Positions 20,516 through 30,597 of a stretch of DNA of 64,000 nucleotides are shown here, piece by piece. The stretch covers positions 14,360,001-14,424,000 of the forward strand of contig OX387608.1 in NCBI GenBank assembly GCA_947568835.1, read 5' to 3'. Source of the stretch: Protonemura montana. Taxonomy: Eukaryota > Arthropoda > Insecta > Plecoptera > Nemouridae. The first letter of the stretch is position 1. The number at the start of each line of letters is the position of its first letter. The notes beneath the pieces were generated by a model. The model was not told the DNA's origin, did no database searches, and saw only the letters and a program-made list of their open reading frames with translations. The translations under genes and the position numbers were made by a program.

Positions 20516-21468
20516 GTAATTGCACTTCCAGATTGTTGCGATTGATCAGTTGATTTGATTGTTGGATTGATTTTCAGATTGTATTGTAAGAAACAAATTT
20601 GAGGGAAATATGCAAATCGAATCGTCATGCAAACGAACGTGGAAAGCAGTGGTTTAAAACTTTTCTCAGAAATGGATCGAAAACTTCAAAACTGGCAACA
20701 GTTGATAATCTGTCTTACATCGGATTTGAAACAAAATATTGATCGCCTAAATAGTTTCCTCCTTTTAAAAGAAACTGACGAGGAGAGAGGCAACAACGGA
20801 CCCATCCAATTTGTGCATCGCGGCTGATAGCAAAGGCGCAACAAACAATATTGTGTACCGCCAGGTCACCAAGTAAAACTATATTGTCAATAACTACATT
20901 TTGTGTATCAGATAGTTTATATATGTATGCTAAATATTTTAACTTAACATTAGTTCTAATACAAATTTCTAAGTCTGAGCGAAGCCGGGTAGGAATAATA
21001 GTCAAGATATAAGCATTCCGGTCCTAACCCATCTTAACTCGACATGTGGTTGTAAAAAGTTCAGTTATATCATGAAAAAAAATGTAGCCACAAAATTCCC
21101 TTTGGGATGAGAATATGAATGATGGTTTGGTGAAGTGGTTCAGAGCCGTGGGTGAATGTTGTGGTGAGTATCGGATTTGCTCTGTTGTGATTGACTTGTG
21201 GTCCTAAAAAGGACCTAAAAAGTTGACGTTTCGTCGGCGTTGGCGCCGACATCTTCAGGACTGTGATGACCTGGACCTGGATTTATTGTATATTTTCTCA
21301 AATATTCATATTTTTAACACAACTGAGTCGGAATGTACAGTTTAACACCCTTCGGGCGTCAAAACAGGCTGGACCAAATTGCAAAGAAAGACCAACGAAA
21401 TGTCAGAAAAACAACAGATCAAGGATCAAGGATAAATACGGATAAATAAATACGGATAAGGATAAATT
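20516..21468. other. Spacer inside the putative element
   Basis: A 66-codon frame at 20627-20827 (plus; begins MQTNVESSGLKLF) has a natural composition but no recognisable domain. A hammerhead-like hairpin lies at 21221-21262 on minus. Nothing else seen. Confidence 0.3.
21221..21262 (-). ncRNA. Hammerhead-ribozyme-like motif 1
   Basis: On minus: TCCTGAAGATGTCGGCG, a CCAA loop, CGCCGACGAAACGTCAACT. This gives a CTGANGA core, a 7-bp perfect stem GTCGGCG/CGCCGAC and a GAAAC core in hammerhead order. One extra T sits between core and stem, and stems I and III were not confirmed, so activity is doubtful. Confidence 0.35.
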
Positions 21469-21494
21469 AAATAGACATGAGTCTAAAAACCATC
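21469..21494. mobile_element. MITE-like element right end
   Basis: AATAGACATGAGTCTAAAAA preceded by GGATAAATTA, nearly identical over about 33 bp to the right end of copy 1 at 5663-5695. It is the inverse of the end at 17142, with the DUF6119-like gene in between. Confidence 0.55.
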
Positions 21495-21867
21495 ATAAGG
21501 ATCAAGGATACTTACCAAAGACGGTTTTTTTCTTCTCACTGGTTTAGTAAAACGACCTGTGAGGTGTGAAGGTGCTTGTATCAATCCAACTGATTACTTA
21601 GTTCGCAATCCGAGTCGTCACCTCATCTAAACCCTTGTTATCAGATGGTCTTAAAATAACGCGGCTATTGACGATAACTTTGACAGAGTAATTAGACTTT
21701 AGAGAGAGGGAAAGAGAGATTAACAAGGCTGATAACCAATTGGTATCTTTATCACAAAAGTTGCACAATCACCCACCTGGACTGGTTGTTTTTCCTCGTA
21801 GCCAAATGGATCCCCCCGCCCCTTGCCCGAGGCTGGAGTTTGATGCATCATAGTTGCTTGTATCGGA
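21495..21867. other. Intergenic, nothing recognised
   Basis: No gene or repeat recognised before the minisatellite begins. Confidence 0.3.
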
Positions 21868-23245
21868 ACTTACTCAGGTCTATTGGAGTGGGAGCTTACT
21901 CAGATCTATTGGACTGGGAGCTTACTCAGGCCTATTGGAGTGGGAGCTTACTCAGATCTATTGGAGTGGGAGCTTACTCAGGTCTATTGGAGTGGGTGCT
22001 TACTCAGGTCTATTGGAGTGGGAGCTTACTCAGGCCTATTGGAGTGGGTGCTTACTCATGTCTATTGGAGTGGGAGCTTACTCAGGTATATTGGAGTGGG
22101 AGCTTACTCAGATCTATTGGAGTGGGAGCTTACTCAGGTCTATTGGAGTGGGTGCTTACTCAGGTCTATTGGAGTGGGAGCTTACTCAGGCCTATTGGAG
22201 TGGGTGCTTACTCATGTCTATTGGAGTGGGAGCTTACTCAGGTATATTGGAGTGGGTGCTTACTCAGGTCTATTGGAGTGGGTGCTTACTCAGGTCTATT
22301 GGAGTGGGAGCTTACTCAGGTATATTGGAGTGGGAGCTTACTCAGGTCTATTTGAGTGGGAGCTTACTCAGGTCTATTGGAGTGGGAGCTTACTCAGGTC
22401 AATTGGAGTGGGAGCCTACTCAGGTCTATTGGAGTGGGAGCTTACTCAGGTCTATTGGAGTGGGAGCTTACTCAGGTATTTTGGAGTGGGTGCTTACTCA
22501 GGTATATTGGAGTGGGAGCTTTCTTAGGTCTTTTGGAGTGGGAGCTTACTCAGGTCTATTGGAGTGGGAGCTTACTCAGGTCTATTGGAGTGGGAGCTTA
22601 CTCAGGTCTATTGGAGTGGGAGCTTACTCAGGTCTTTTGGAGTGGGTGCTTACTCAGGTATATTGGAGTGGGAGCTTTCTTAGGTCTTTTGGAGTGGGAG
22701 TTTACTCAGGTCTATTGGAGTGGGAGCTTACTAAGGTCTCTATATTCAAGTTTACTGGATGCAACTAATCAGCCAAACTACTTGTTCGATCGCGACGAAA
22801 CAAAAACTAGGCGACTCATCACACTAAAGGCAACAGATTGACGCGGTTTTTAAGATAAAAAAATAGTATTTCGTCTAAAAGTTACACGCGTTTTAAAAGT
22901 GCCTGTTCAAGACGTTTTACCTGTGTTTCTCTGAGAAAAAAATGTGAGTTTTCGTAGCAGCTGTGACGCTTAAATTTCTTCAATCAGTTCACACTACCAA
23001 ACTTTACACACAAAAAAATATTCGAGCGAACCATTTTGAAAAGCCGCCCTTATTAGTTGTTTCCAGTTTGTATACATAAATACAATATGTTTTTATATAT
23101 TTTTTTCTTTTTAGAACGGATTTTCAGGAAAATGTGCACTAAAAGAGATCTTTATAGTTGCTAAAAAATGTTTGACCAACCCCAATTAAAGACTACTTAC
23201 AAAAGATTTTGTTCCCTGGATTGCCCAGAAAAATAGGAACGAGGC
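21868..23245 (+). repeat. 26-bp minisatellite element, copy B
   Basis: About 33 tandem copies of the 26-bp unit run from 21868 to 22740. The conserved flank follows: GGATGCAACTAATCAGCC, CGATCGCGACGAAACAAAAA, ACGCGTTTTAAAAG, CATTTTGAAAAGCCGCCC and CAGAAAAATAGGAACG. The array is open in all three plus frames (up to about 300 codons) and encodes the same 26-residue period in each, a by-product of unit length. Confidence 0.85.
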
Positions 23246-23383
23246 GGTACAACACTCTTGAGGTTTAATATCACAAGTTAGATGTTAATCACATTCAAAT
23301 CGTTATATTTTTAAGACACCTTTTCAGATATTTTAAACCAAAACAAGATTTTTTTTTTCAATCCCCGCCAGTCGATTTTAAGA

Positions 23384-26300
23384 TCACATTTCGGTAACAT
23401 ATCTCTTCGTCGACCACCACAACCCCATTCCCAACATGCACCCCACCATCCAAAACCTCCCCTTAACAGACGTCCCCGACGATGGTGACACAATCACGTT
23501 GATGCCAGTGATGTTGGCGATCCAGTCCGCGTGCTGGCTGACCCTCGTGTACATCGACGCCGTCCCTGTGCCGCAGCCTGAGGTGCTAGACGACGTCGCG
23601 ACGCCAACTAGGCGCCAGACGCCGTTTAGGTTGAGGACCAGAGGGCTGCCGTCGTCGCCCTACGGAAAGGGTAGGGTAACGTTAGGGTTTGGTTGGAAGA
23701 GTTTGAAAGTGACCATTATATACATGACCAGTTCTGTTCGAGAGAGAGGTTGTATCGTAGAGAAAGGACCATTTCTTTCTCTAAGGTTATAGGGATGAAA
23801 TTTAGTGCAGCAACTTCATTCTTCTTAAAAAAATATTTAAAATTGTGTTTTTGAATGCTAGGTTAAAACGATTGCGTTGTTGATTTTTTGACGTTTTTCC
23901 TCTTGGTGAGGTACTTCGAAAAAAGATGGCCCATAAGAATAAAGCAGAGAAATGTTTTGTCCCCATGGGCACCTAGAACATTGGACAGTTTGGAAGGATC
24001 GTTAATCTTCATTCGACATTAGTTGATTTCTCAAGGTCAAAGACACAAAGAAAAAACCGTTGAAAACAAATAAGAATGTGTCAGGATTTGAGAAAATTTC
24101 AACGCTGTTTTCTGGCTAAAGGAAGTGACGTGTGCCCTGGATAAAAATTTAATTTACTTCTTATAAAATTAAAAAAAAAAAACTGCTCGTACGTCGATAG
24201 TCATTCTTTTGTTTGCGTGTTTTGTTTTAAGTTGGTTGTATCGCCTTCATCTTCTTTTTCTGGGGAATGCAGGAAACAAAATACTGTTTTTTATTCTTTA
24301 ATTGGGGTTGATAAAAAGTGTTTGAGCAACTAAAAAAATCTCTTTTAATCCACATTTTCCGGAAAAACCCTTTAAAAAATTATATATATATAAGTATGCA
24401 AACTGGGTACCACTAGTAAGGGAGGCTTTTTAAAATAAATAACTCGAGTATTTTTCTTATGTGTAGTTTGGTGGTTTTTTTTTCAGATTGAAGAAACTCG
24501 TGATCCATAGCTGCTTCGAAAACTAATTTTCCTGCAAAACACCGGAAAAACGCCTTGAACAGACTCTTTTAAAACGCGTGCAACTATAGGACGAAATAAT
24601 ATTTTTGATTTTGAAAAGCGTCAATCTGTTGCCAATAGTGTGATGAGTCGCCTAGTTTTTGTTTCGTCGCGATCGGACAATTAGTTTGGCTGATTGGTTG
24701 CATCCAGTAAGCATATATATATATACCTGAGTAACCTCCCACTCCAATAGACCTGAGTAACCTCCCACTCCAATAGACCTGAGTAAGCTCCCACTCCAAT
24801 AGACCTGAGTAAGCACCCACTCCAATAGGCCTGAGTAAGCACCCACTCCAATAGACCTGAGTAAGCACCCACTCCAATAGGCCTGAGTAAGCACCCACTC
24901 CAATAGGCCTGAGTAAGCTCCCACTCCAATAGACCTGAGTAAGCACCCACTCCAATAGACCTGAGTAAGCTCCCACTCCAATAGACCTGAGTAAGCACCC
25001 ACTCCAATAGACCTGAGTAAGCACCCACTCCAATAGACCTGAGTAAGCACCCACTCCAATAGACCTGAGTATGCACCCACTCCAATAGACCTGAGAAAGC
25101 TCCCACTCCAATAGACCTGAGTAAGCTCCCACTCCAATAGACCTGAGAAAGCTCCCACTCCAATAGACCTGAGTAAGCTTCCACTCCAATAGACCTGAGT
25201 AAGCTACCATTTCAATAGACCTGAGTAAGCTCCCACTCCATTAGATCTGAGTAAGCACCCACTCCAATAGACCTGAGTAAGCTCCCACTCCAACAGACCT
25301 GAGTAAGCTCCCACTCCAATAGACCTGAGAAAGCACCGACACAACAGTCAGATGAGTCTATGTGTAACATTGACATTTAAAACAAACAACGGACTTAAAA
25401 GAATTCCAAAATGACCTACCTCGCAAATTCCCGAAGAGTTGGCACCGGAAGTACACATATGACTGTCATCAATAGTCATTCCCAGATCGTCAGAGCATTT
25501 CCGGTTATCGAGAACAGCCAGTTCCGTCCAATGCAGCGTGGGTGATAGGTTATCCATCACTTAAGAAAGAAAAGTGATTATGATTATGCTATCTGTACGT
25601 ACTTGGTAGGTTACAAATTGTTCCTTCCGGGCAAATAAGGGTGAGAACTTTTTAGATAGAATTCTTGGCTTAATCGCAAACCACGAGTAAACGTTTTGCC
25701 GTGTTGGAAACACTGGTGCTAGTGAGATCACCGAAGTTAAGCAACACTGCGCTGGTTCGTGAAGCCAGCTTTTTAAGCTAGTTACCGTAAAATATTTGCA
25801 AAATATCAGTTTTACACGAGTTATGCGTTTACCCTGGACTAAATCACTTTTTGGATTGGTGACCATCATACTAACAGGTTACTAACGACTAGTCCTATTT
25901 GGGAGAGGTGTTGCAGGGATGAACGTAAGTACAGCCTTGCTGGGCCTTGCCAATCAACGTCTCGACAGCATGGATTTGTGGAGGGATCCTATTGCTCGCG
26001 TTGTACCGTCCTTCGGAAGGGACGTTAAGTCGGTGGTCCCCTTGAGGCTCTTCAACAGGAGTAGGTTACGCGCCGGCACCGGACTACCACTAATTCCTTC
26101 GAGGCTAGGTTAGTTTTTTTTAAAAACTCATATATCTTCTACTGAAATAGAAATGACAATTGACTTGTGCTTCAGAGCCCGTTGCCAAAACGGAGAGTGA
26201 AACCCCACTAATCAATCAATTAAAACCTGCAGATGTCCTAGCGATATCGGCGCAAACGGTAACGAAACGCCGATGACCAATCACAACATAGCAAAACTAT

Positions 26301-29300
26301 AAAACCATATAAACATCAGATCGTAGCTCTGGATCACTTCGCCATTCCACGTTTGACAAAATTTGTTTGCTGCTATTGCTACAATTCTGAAGGTTATTTA
26401 CACTTTGACAGCTATCGGAGTTTCTAAAAGAAAACTATCCATTTCCGCTAATGAAAAAAAAGTGTACACGAATTTGTTTCTAGAGTGTGTCCATCTTCGC
26501 GAGGGCTGAAACAAAAGATATATCATAACTCCTTACTTTTGCTTGAGGGCTCTCCCCAACCGGCGATCGTAGCGTTGCATCCCGCGAAGGACTCTGTTGA
26601 ACCCTCGATTCCCACCGCCGAGATCGTTTCTGTAAATACAAAACCCAGGTAATTTCAAGTAATAACAATCTTCATCAATTCATAAGTCGAAACTGACTTT
26701 CAATTGGCTGAATCACCAGCATAAATCAGCGCGTTCAATGACTTAGATTTGTCTTTTCATCATGCACAGGGAGCATTCTCAAAAACGAATGTGTTCATGA
26801 AATCATTTGCAATCTTAGCCAAAAACGAGTGGTTTAGAAAACCCAAAAGTTACCTATACGTGATTTTGACATTTCAAATTATTATAGCTGAAAAATAATT
26901 CCCAAGATTGTTCTAATTATGAGACATTTTTTTATAATAGTTGAGTGGTTGTTTCCAGAACTATGGTTTGATGTTATAATATGTTTTTCGGTTTTGCTCT
27001 GCGTTGAAGAGGTTTGCGGCCCTAGAAAGGGTCTCACGTCTTCGTTTTTCTCCTGACGAGCCGTGCCTCGTCGAAACGTCGAGACGTGAGACCCTTTCTA
27101 GGACCGCAAACCTCTTTAACACAGAGCAATACCGTGAAACATATCATACAATTTTAAAAATAGCTCGTAAAACAACATCTTGGCACATTGAACGCTTTTA
27201 GAGCAGAAGGAAAATGGCCGACATTAGCGGAGAGGATTTGTAATGTTTTTTTTTAATCCAGTTGGCCCGCCTGTCATCTCACAATAACTGGTGGCGCCTC
27301 TTACGGAAAAGTTTTTCTCCTGTCAAACCGAGTGCGCCGTAGTATTCGGTGCAAACATACCAGTGAAGTTGATGTTGCGAGTGAGTTTGATGAGACCGAC
27401 GTCGTTGGCGTCGGCAACGGCGTCGTAGTCAGGGTGTACGAACTTCTCGTGAGAAATCGTCTGCTCGACGAAATGGGAGTCCGGGTAGAGAGAGCCAAGA
27501 CTCACGAGAAATTTTGAGTACCTAGCGCGGACGTGGTTTCATTTGATAGACATTTTTATTTGCTATATGATTTCAGGTATCAGATGGACAAACGTGATAC
27601 TAACGACCAGTGCGCCATCAGACCAGTACTACAGAGATCCTTTTCTCAACACCTAAAATTTGCTGGAATTAAACCATTATCAGTAAACCTGGAAATTACC
27701 TGCTCGTGCAATTAGCAGAAGTTAGCACCCAATTGGGAGCCACCAGAGCCCCACTGCAGAAGCGTTTGCTGTCCATGATGAGAGATACATGCCACGGAAA
27801 TTGACCCGCAGTAGCATTTTGACCCGCAGAGAGACGGACCTCCGGCCATCCCAGGACATGATGGCTTGCGGTGGGGGCAAGGGTCCCGGCCCAAGTACCA
27901 CCCTGTGTCAGAATGGAGCCCGATTGCAAAATTCCAGCTATGAAGTCCAAATATTAGATGACTCGTCCTCATCATAACACAGTTATTCACCAAAGCAATT
28001 AGACCTGTGCCACAGATCCCTCCGTCAAAATACAATACATTACCGTAAACCACTGTTTTATAACGGGCTGGGATCCTATAATAAGTTACCTTTAAAAGAA
28101 AAAGATGCTTAGGATATCAAATTATTCAAAAGAGAAGTGATAGGTTTAGTAAACGTTTGTACTTAAATTCTAATTTGTTGCAGATATCTAAAATGTATTG
28201 TAAAATGTAAAATGTTTTATGTAATGTTATTGTATTGTATTAACTTACTAGCGCATGCGCTAAATACAAGAGTTATTATTTATTATTCAATCCATCAATA
28301 GGTGGCATTTGTTGGATGCACCAATTCTCTTGAGGCTGTCAGGGGCAATCGCTGCGTCTGCAAGATGCTTGTTGGTGCACAATCGGCGCTAACATCAGCT
28401 CGATCGTTACAAGCCGATATGGCGATGGTTTAGAAGTAGAAAGTTCAGGGAATTGGAACACAGGATTTAAATCTGGAACATCGCGAAACAACCACAGGAA
28501 GTCGGGACAAGAGACCTGCAGTGGTGCAGATAGTCTAGAGGAAGATTCGAGACGTAAGAACTAAGAACCAAGAAGCTATCGGGCGTCTCAGGGATTCCTA
28601 GGAGACAGAGGAACCAAGCGAAGGTAGATCTGTGTCGAACTAGGGTTTTCCTACGAGGAATAAAATGTGCGTTTACTAACCACACACTAGCACTTTAGTG
28701 TCTACTAGCGCATAAAATCGGTGCATTCCTGTCCATCTTTAAGATCCCGACAGCTGTCCTAACAATATCACAGAAGTTAAGCGACACAGCGCTGGGTCAT
28801 GTTTTATATGGGTGGCTATTGACCATCGTAGTCATGTTCCGTTCTGCCTTTTGACATCGTTGGACTTGTAAAGGAATCTTGTTGTTCCAGATGTACCGTC
28901 TACTCTAGATTATGTTCATCACCACCCGCTTGTTCACCGACTCCATTTGACCGTTATCACATGGGTCTACAGAATCTGATATCAAAACAGTGCGTCTTCA
29001 AACGGTTCAAAACAAAATACATCTTGGTTTAGTTGTAATCAAACGCCATCATGGTTTAATAAAACACAGTAAGAAGCCTATTAGAAGTTGGGGAGATAAG
29101 TGGTACACAGCTGGAAGGTCCAGAATGAACCCTCAGATCAACTTAAGAACAGGAAACGGTAATTACATGTATCACTTGCACTTACCTGCATATTGAAAAG
29201 TCGCGAGATCTATGTGCTTTGCATATATCTTTAAATCCGTGATCCAAAGTAACTTCCTCTGTACATCGTTGATTTTAATTTCAAGGTGAATTTTTGATCA

Positions 29301-29373
29301 ATTAAAAATGGCTTAGAACCTAACTTACCAGAACAAAGAAGACGACGAACAGCACTGTCTTTGGATTCTGCAT
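23384..29373 (-). CDS. Secreted serine protease homolog with His and Ser replaced
   Basis: Six exons on minus: 29373-29329, 27902-27700, 27521-27361, 26629-26537, 25559-25420, 23659-23384; 918 nt, 305 residues, every junction in frame. A signal peptide (MQNPKTVLFVVFFVL...) leads to a chymotrypsin domain: AGQNATAGQFPW (41-52), WVLTSANC (73-80), NDVGLIKL (122-129), GWG in exon 4, GICE|GDDGSPL across the exon 5/6 junction, and SMYTRVSQHADWI near the end. The triad Asp is kept (123), but His is Asn79 and Ser is Asp217, so it should not cleave peptides. The activation site RLSAG deviates from the usual R-IVGG. Such homologs act in insects as cofactors of immune or clotting cascades or in gut; the role here is unknown. 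Intron 5 holds the 26-bp minisatellite copy C; intron 4 holds a SINE. The exon 1-2 junction is the least certain. Confidence 0.85.
23706..23830 (+). mobile_element. 5S-derived SINE fragment
   Basis: GTGACCATTATATACATGAC, CAGTTCTGTTCGAGAGAG and GTGCAGCAACTTCATTC in family order, interrupted by an insertion around 23750-23785. Just upstream of the last exon of the protease homolog, antisense to it. Confidence 0.55.
24225..25338 (-). repeat. 26-bp minisatellite element, copy C
   Basis: About 23 copies of the 26-bp unit from 24727 to 25336. The same flank as copies A, B and D lies to the left (24225-24725), including GTATCGCCTTCATCTTC, CATTTTCCGGAAAAAC and TTTTTGTTTCGTCGCGATCG. The whole element sits in intron 5 of the protease homolog, in the same orientation as that gene. 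Confidence 0.85.
25692..26118 (+). mobile_element. 5S-derived SINE with internal insertion
   Basis: Good head (GATCACCGAAGTTAAGCAAC) and body, but about 95 bp of foreign AT-rich sequence (about 25756-25852) split the 5S segment between GCGCTGG and GGATTGGTGACC. In intron 4 of the protease homolog, antisense. Confidence 0.8.
26998..27124. repeat. Long inverted repeat with hammerhead-like loop
   Basis: Two arms of about 43 bp, almost perfect: CCCTAGAAAGGGTCTCACGT on the left and ACGTGAGACCCTTTCTAGG on the right, extended outward by GAGGTTTGCGG/CCGCAAACCTC. The loop contains TCCTGACGAGCCGTGCCTCG then TCGAAACG, resembling a hammerhead core. In intron 3 of the protease homolog. A short frame crossing it is not a gene. 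Confidence 0.7.
28762..29012 (+). mobile_element. 5S-derived SINE, degraded
   Basis: CACAGAAGTTAAGCGACAC, GCGCTGGGTCATG and, at the end, AAAACAGTGCGTC. Body shortened. In intron 1 of the protease homolog. Confidence 0.6.
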
Positions 29374-30597
29374 GGCGCTCAGATTTCGAGTTCTTACGAC
29401 AGAAAAATTCAACTCAATATCTGCCACTATCTTCTAGTGGTCAGTGGTTATTGACAGCCCAGATCATGAACAGCTTAAATTTTTTGTTAATTGGACCTAA
29501 TCAAAGTTCTTATGTTCACACCTGATAAAAGAGTCTGATAAGCGTTTGATCTTGGTTTAAATTGAGTATGATTAAAATTGAACCACTTCAATTTATGATA
29601 ATTATGATCACAGTAAAATTGATATAATTGATTTGATGGCATATTACCAGAACTCGACTTAAGCTTGACTTTGGAAATATCTTTTTTCGAAAGAATACAT
29701 GAAGATCTCTTTATTTTTTGTGTACCCAAAAACAATGACAAAGAATCTAGTAAAGCTAACATGCATAGTTTTGTTTTAAACACACGAGACATATAAAAAA
29801 TAGGGTGCCATATTATTTAAAGAAAACAGTAAAAGGATCAGAGTTCTGACTCACGGGCAAACTATTCAATGAAACTTAATGATTATTACAAGGAAACCCG
29901 AGTTTTAATAGGAATTATGAAAACTACAGACTGATCCATGAAACTATTTACACATTTGAACACCGACAGGTAAGAAAAAGTTCCGTTTTCTCAAACAGCT
30001 TCATTTTACAGAAATATGCTCTCAAAATATCAGCATACAAAATGAAATCATCGCTTCGTCACTTAAAACGACGACCAAGCGAAATTTTCACTGAGAGATT
30101 TTTCAAATTACACTTGGAAAGAGTTACAGTATCTTCATTAAAAGAACCACAAGTAAAATGGCCGGCCGACACACAGTTTTCTAGCAACGTTTACCCATAA
30201 GAGCTAACAGATTAGATATTTGTGCATGTCAGCCATTCTTACAGGTGGTAATATGCTACCACAAATACCATGCCAAACAGTATTTCTTGTTTGAACGAAA
30301 TTTTACACAACGTTTTACCACATATTCCATGCAAATCAGGTTAGTTCAGCACCCAACTAGCACCTAACTGCAGGAACCAGCGCTCATGCCGATTGCCGCA
30401 GCCTCCATAAGAACCATCAACTATTAAAATGGCCGATTCTGCAAGTGTGTCCAACATTACATTAGATATCATACTGCGATATCATCATATCATATCAAAG
30501 CCATCTACGAGAATTCGTTTCACTTTGCTCTTAGACAAAGTTGGTGCTAGACGGCCTTAAAATGGTAGTTTCCTAATGATGAAGTCGCCAATTTTAA
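29374..30597. other. Intergenic, promoter side of the protease homolog
   Basis: AT-rich. A 101-codon frame at 29487-29792 (minus) has low-complexity composition. No repeat family or gene recognised. Confidence 0.3.

Noticed and set aside
27712-28053. 113-codon minus-strand frame
   Set aside because: Wrong frame over exon 2 of the protease homolog, continuing into its intron.
28200-28700. Possible solo LTR in intron 1 of the protease homolog
   Set aside because: An AATAAA-like signal and some direct-repeat flavour, but no second copy, no clear TG...CA ends and no target-site duplication seen.
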